Part shown: piece after piece, positions 61,184-64,000 of the stretch
How the letters are laid out: each line of letters opens with the position of its first letter
Position numbering within the stretch: the first letter of the stretch is position 1
Assembly (NCBI GenBank): GCA_032251335.1
Contig: JAVVDW010000006.1
Span: forward strand, 1 to 64,000
DNA: 64,000 bases
Source: UM-FILTER-40-17 sp032251335
Lineage (GTDB): Bacteria; Bacteroidota; Bacteroidia; Flavobacteriales; Flavobacteriaceae
Direction: 5' to 3'
Notes under the pieces: model-generated
Databases searched by the model: none
Told to the model about the DNA's origin: nothing
What the model saw: the letters and a program-made list of their open reading frames with translations, nothing else
Translations under genes and position numbers: made by a program

Positions 61184-61881
61184 ACACAAAACATCAACTC
61201 TTACTCGTAGAAGACGACAGCGCGCTGGGTTACTTGTTGTCGGAATATTTAAAAATGAAAGGCTTTGGCATAGAGTGGGTTAAAGACGGCAGGCAAGCCT
61301 TGAAAAAGCTTGAAGACCGTCGCTACGACCTCTGTATTCTCGATGTCATGATGCCGGAAATGGATGGTTATGCACTTGCAGAACAAATCAAATCAACCTA
61401 TCCGGAGGTTCCTTTTATTTTTTTGACTGCAAAATCCATGAAAATCGATGCACTCAAAGGGCTCAATTTGGGCGCCATAGACTATTTGAGAAAACCTATC
61501 GACGAAGAAGAGTTGGTCATGCGTCTCGAAATATTGCTGGATAGAAACGATCCAAAAAATCCATCGCAAGACGCCAACCCGGTTTATCATATTGGTAACT
61601 ATGTTTTTTCGCCCCGCAACCAGCTGCTCAACCACCCAGATGGAACTGAAATACAGATGACGCATCGCGAGAGTGAACTTTTGATGATGTTGGTCAAAAG
61701 CGACGGACAATTGTGCAAGCACAAAGATATACTGGATAAATTGTGGGGTAAAAACGATTATTTCAACCGCAAAAGCATGAGTGTATTTATCACGCGACTC
61801 CGAAAATATTTAGCCAAAGACCAAAACATACACATCGAAAACGTACACAACCAAGGCTTTATACTAAAGACAAACGCCTAG
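61180..61881 (+). CDS. OmpR-family response regulator
   Basis: A 233-residue DNA-binding regulator. The receiver has acidic VEDD, the phospho-acceptor Asp55 in CILDVMMPEMDG, Thr83 in FLTAK and Lys105 in LRKPID. Residues ~130-233 are a winged-helix output domain (THRESELLMMLVKSDGQLCK, DKLWGKNDYFNRKSMSVFIT). It is activated by the upstream kinase. Its stop codon overlaps the convergent atpC stop within the palindrome CTAG. Confidence 0.93.
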   Translation: MNTKHQLLLVEDDSALGYLLSEYLKMKGFGIEWVKDGRQALKKLEDRRYDLCILDVMMPEMDGYALAEQIKSTYPEVPFIFLTAKSMKIDALKGLNLGAIDYLRKPIDEEELVMRLEILLDRNDPKNPSQDANPVYHIGNYVFSPRNQLLNHPDGTEIQMTHRESELLMMLVKSDGQLCKHKDILDKLWGKNDYFNRKSMSVFITRLRKYLAKDQNIHIENVHNQGFILKTNA

Positions 61882-62153
61882 TCAATCAGTACGACAAGCT
61901 TGTTGTTGTTGAGTTCTACTGTGCCCGATTGAATGGATAAACTATACACGTCCTCTTTTTTGGTAAAATGATGGGCCGCTTCTTTAGACAATTTCAAATT
62001 GCCTTTGATGCGCACTTCGCCAATGCCAAGTGAGGATACGATAGGCGCGTGGTTGTCTAAAATTTGAAACTGACCTTGGGTGCCCGGAAGCGATACAACT
62101 TCTGCTTCGCCGGCGTACAAGATGGCTTCGGGGGTTATGATTTCGAGCGTCAT
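61878..62153 (-). CDS. atpC: ATP synthase F1 epsilon subunit
   Basis: A 91-residue epsilon subunit consisting only of the N-terminal beta-sandwich (LEIITPEAILYAGEAEVVSL, GQFQILDNHAPIVSSLGIGEV). The C-terminal helical hairpin that inhibits ATP hydrolysis in other bacteria is absent, as is usual in Bacteroidota. It follows atpD by 9 bases and overlaps the convergent regulator gene by four. Confidence 0.95.
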   Translation of the reverse strand: MTLEIITPEAILYAGEAEVVSLPGTQGQFQILDNHAPIVSSLGIGEVRIKGNLKLSKEAAHHFTKKEDVYSLSIQSGTVELNNNKLVVLID

Positions 62154-62162
62154 AAATTTGTT

Positions 62163-63674
62163 TTAAGCTTCTGCCAACATTTTTTCGCCGGCTTCAATGG
62201 CTTCTTCTATAGTGCCTTTGAGGTTGAAAGCTGCTTCGGGCAGGTGATCCAATTCTCCGTCAATAATCATGTTGAACCCTTTGATGGTATCTTTGATGTC
62301 CACCAAAACGCCCGGAATACCAGTAAACTGTTCCGCCACGTGGAATGGTTGAGAAAGGAAGCGCTGTACGCGACGCGCTCTTGATACGACCAATTTGTCT
62401 TCGTCGCTCAATTCTTCCATGCCCAAAATGGCAATGATATCTTGTAGTTCTTTATAGCGTTGCAAAATTTCTTTGACGCGTTGGGCGCAGTTGTAATGTT
62501 CATGTCCAATAATTTCGGGAGAGAGAATTCTGGACGTAGAATCTAACGGATCCACAGCCGGATAAATACCCAACTCAGCAATTTTTCTGGAAAGTACCGT
62601 GGTCGCGTCTAAGTGTGCAAAAGTAGTAGCAGGTGCAGGGTCGGTCAAGTCATCAGCCGGGACATACACAGCTTGTACAGAGGTGATAGAGCCGCGTTTG
62701 GTGGAGGTAATCCGCTCTTGCATGGCACCCATTTCGGAGGCAAGTGTGGGTTGGTAACCCACAGCAGAAGGCATACGACCCAACAGTGCAGATACTTCGG
62801 AACCGGCTTGTGTAAATCGGAAAATGTTATCTACAAAGAAAAGCACGTCTTTGCCTTGGCCTTCGCCGGCGCCATCGCGGAAAAACTCAGCCATGGTAAG
62901 TCCGGAAAGGGCTACCCTGGCACGTGCTCCGGGCGGTTCGTTCATCTGGCCGAAAACGAAAGTTGCTTTGGATTCTTTGAGGGCGTTTTCGTCCACTTTA
63001 GACAGATCCCAACCGCCTTCTTCCATAGAATGCATAAAGTCGTCGCCGTATTTGATAATACCGGATTCGAGCATTTCGCGAAGCAAGTCATTTCCTTCTC
63101 GTGTACGCTCGCCCACGCCAGCAAAAACCGAAAGACCACCGTGGCCTTTGGCGATATTGTTGATCAATTCTTGTATCAAAACTGTTTTACCTACACCGGC
63201 ACCGCCAAACAGACCAATTTTACCGCCTTTAGCGTAAGGTTCGATAAGGTCGATGACTTTGATGCCCGTAAAAAGCACTTCTGTAGAGGTAGATAAATCT
63301 TCAAATTTTGGTGCTTCTCTGTGGATAGACATGCCGTTTTTGCCCTCTTTTGGGAGCGCTTTAATGCCGTCTATGGCATCTCCTACTACATTAAAGAGGC
63401 GTCCGTAAACTTCTTTTCCAATCGGCATTTGAATCGGCGCATGGGTAGCAACTACCTCGGTGCCGCGGCTCAATCCGTCAGTGGCATCCATGGCGACAGC
63501 ACGAATGGTGTTTTGACCTACGTGTTGCTGAACTTCGAGCACAAGCTTGGTACCATCGGCTTTAGTGATTTCTAAGCTGTCATATATTTTGGGCAGTTCA
63601 TTGTCTTTGTTTTCAAACAAAACGTCCACAACCGGACCGATAATTTGGATGACTTTACCTGTTAAATTCGCCAT
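62163..63674 (-). CDS. atpD: ATP synthase F1 beta subunit
   Basis: A 503-residue catalytic subunit: P-loop GLFGGAGVGKTVLIQELI, FAGVGERTREGNDL with the catalytic Glu, LFFVDNIFRFTQAGSEVSAL (Walker B), GRMPSAVGYQPTLASEMG and the DELSEED-like EELSDEDKLVV. It pairs with atpC here; the other ATP synthase genes are elsewhere, as in most Bacteroidota. Confidence 0.98.
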   Translation of the reverse strand: MANLTGKVIQIIGPVVDVLFENKDNELPKIYDSLEITKADGTKLVLEVQQHVGQNTIRAVAMDATDGLSRGTEVVATHAPIQMPIGKEVYGRLFNVVGDAIDGIKALPKEGKNGMSIHREAPKFEDLSTSTEVLFTGIKVIDLIEPYAKGGKIGLFGGAGVGKTVLIQELINNIAKGHGGLSVFAGVGERTREGNDLLREMLESGIIKYGDDFMHSMEEGGWDLSKVDENALKESKATFVFGQMNEPPGARARVALSGLTMAEFFRDGAGEGQGKDVLFFVDNIFRFTQAGSEVSALLGRMPSAVGYQPTLASEMGAMQERITSTKRGSITSVQAVYVPADDLTDPAPATTFAHLDATTVLSRKIAELGIYPAVDPLDSTSRILSPEIIGHEHYNCAQRVKEILQRYKELQDIIAILGMEELSDEDKLVVSRARRVQRFLSQPFHVAEQFTGIPGVLVDIKDTIKGFNMIIDGELDHLPEAAFNLKGTIEEAIEAGEKMLAEA

Positions 63675-63722
63675 GAAATAATGCTTTTAAGTTAGGATTG
63701 AACCCCTTGCGGTTTCCGGGCG

Positions 63723-63730
63723 CAAAGATA
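63723..63730 (-). promoter_or_regulatory. -7 element of the atpD promoter
   Basis: TATCTTTG on the minus strand fits TAnnTTTG; transcription would start near 63716, leaving a ~42-base leader. No -33 TTTG is seen at 19 bases. The remaining bases to the window end (63731-64000) are AT-rich and show no gene. Confidence 0.55.
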
Positions 63731-64000
63731 ATATTTTAGAAAATAAAAATCCTAATTAGTTTTGATTTTTTCCCGTTTGTTGAAAAAGCATCGTTTCTGT
63801 GGGTTTTTTGTCTGTTTTTAAAGTGGGTTATTCGTTCTTTTTAACTCAGATAAAACAGCTAGTGACCAGATAAACTTTATGTATTTGAGGCTTTGAAAAG
63901 GTTTGATGTTTTATCAGCTTACCTCACAAAAACGTTTTTTTGATGGAACTAGAATTAGGGATGTTGTTTTGTCTAATTTGCTTTGGGCTTTGTCCAACGG

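Noticed and set aside
63690..63725. GGGTTCAATCC on the minus strand upstream of atpD, resembling a tRNA T-arm
   Set aside because: The flanking bases do not pair into a T-stem and no acceptor, D or anticodon arm can be built; it is simply the atpD leader.

Overview
The window reads as chromosomal DNA of a Flavobacteriia-type bacterium (phylum Bacteroidota). The direct signs are a complete gldK-gldL-gldM-gldN cluster (gliding motility and type IX secretion core), promoters of the Bacteroidota form TTTG-N19-TAnnTTTG, a short 91-residue ATP synthase epsilon subunit encoded beside beta, a K+-dependent membrane pyrophosphatase, and many lipoproteins with a Cys close to the N-terminus. No genus can be assigned from the sequence alone. 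There are no rRNA, tRNA or CRISPR features that I can support.

Layout. 1-2 kb: the end of an IS4-family transposase and a HlyD-type export adaptor. 2-14 kb: scattered single genes on both strands (beta-propeller protein, EamA exporter, M20 peptidase, ChaN-like protein, Fic protein, gamma-glutamyltransferase, Tag glycosylase, a PIN toxin-antitoxin pair, a small beta-barrel, PanE). 14-22 kb: pyrophosphatase, HemN, a serine hydrolase, a PolB-like exonuclease, and an aldehyde dehydrogenase with DUF779. 22-25 kb: a repeat-rich accessory patch with one decayed and one intact RelE/ParE toxin-antitoxin pair and a CPBP protease. 25-41 kb: a conserved flavobacterial housekeeping block (ABC-F, DUF983, FAD oxidoreductase, gldNMLK, an arginase-fold protein, topA, LpxR-like protein, miaB, a sigma-54 activator, lptE). 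41.4-43.7 kb: a convergent Eco47II-like restriction-modification cassette. 43.9-46.7 kb: tsf, rpsB, rpsI, rplM. 46.8-59 kb: a tight five-gene operon of three tandem ~1,100-residue VCBS/FG-GAP-ASPIC lipoproteins, a vanadium-haloperoxidase/PAP2-type lipoprotein, and a membrane-anchored SRPBCC-GyrI-like protein. 59-62 kb: a DoxX-like protein and a histidine kinase/response regulator pair with a 69-codon ORF coupled between them. 62-63.7 kb: atpC and atpD.

Points of most interest. (1) A ~90-115 bp leader repeat starts with ATGAAA and ends exactly at the ATGAAA start of an unrelated gene. It occurs five times, twice in tandem at one site, and it flanks the restriction-modification cassette as inverted copies. 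It also creates false N-terminal extensions. (2) The three-copy VCBS-ASPIC plus haloperoxidase operon looks like a dedicated cell-surface system of unknown substrate. (3) The 69-codon ORF between kinase and regulator overlaps both neighbours by ATGA. (4) Several proteins lack expected catalytic residues: a Fic protein with Gln in place of His, an arginase-fold protein without the metal motifs, and a haloperoxidase with a displaced Asp.
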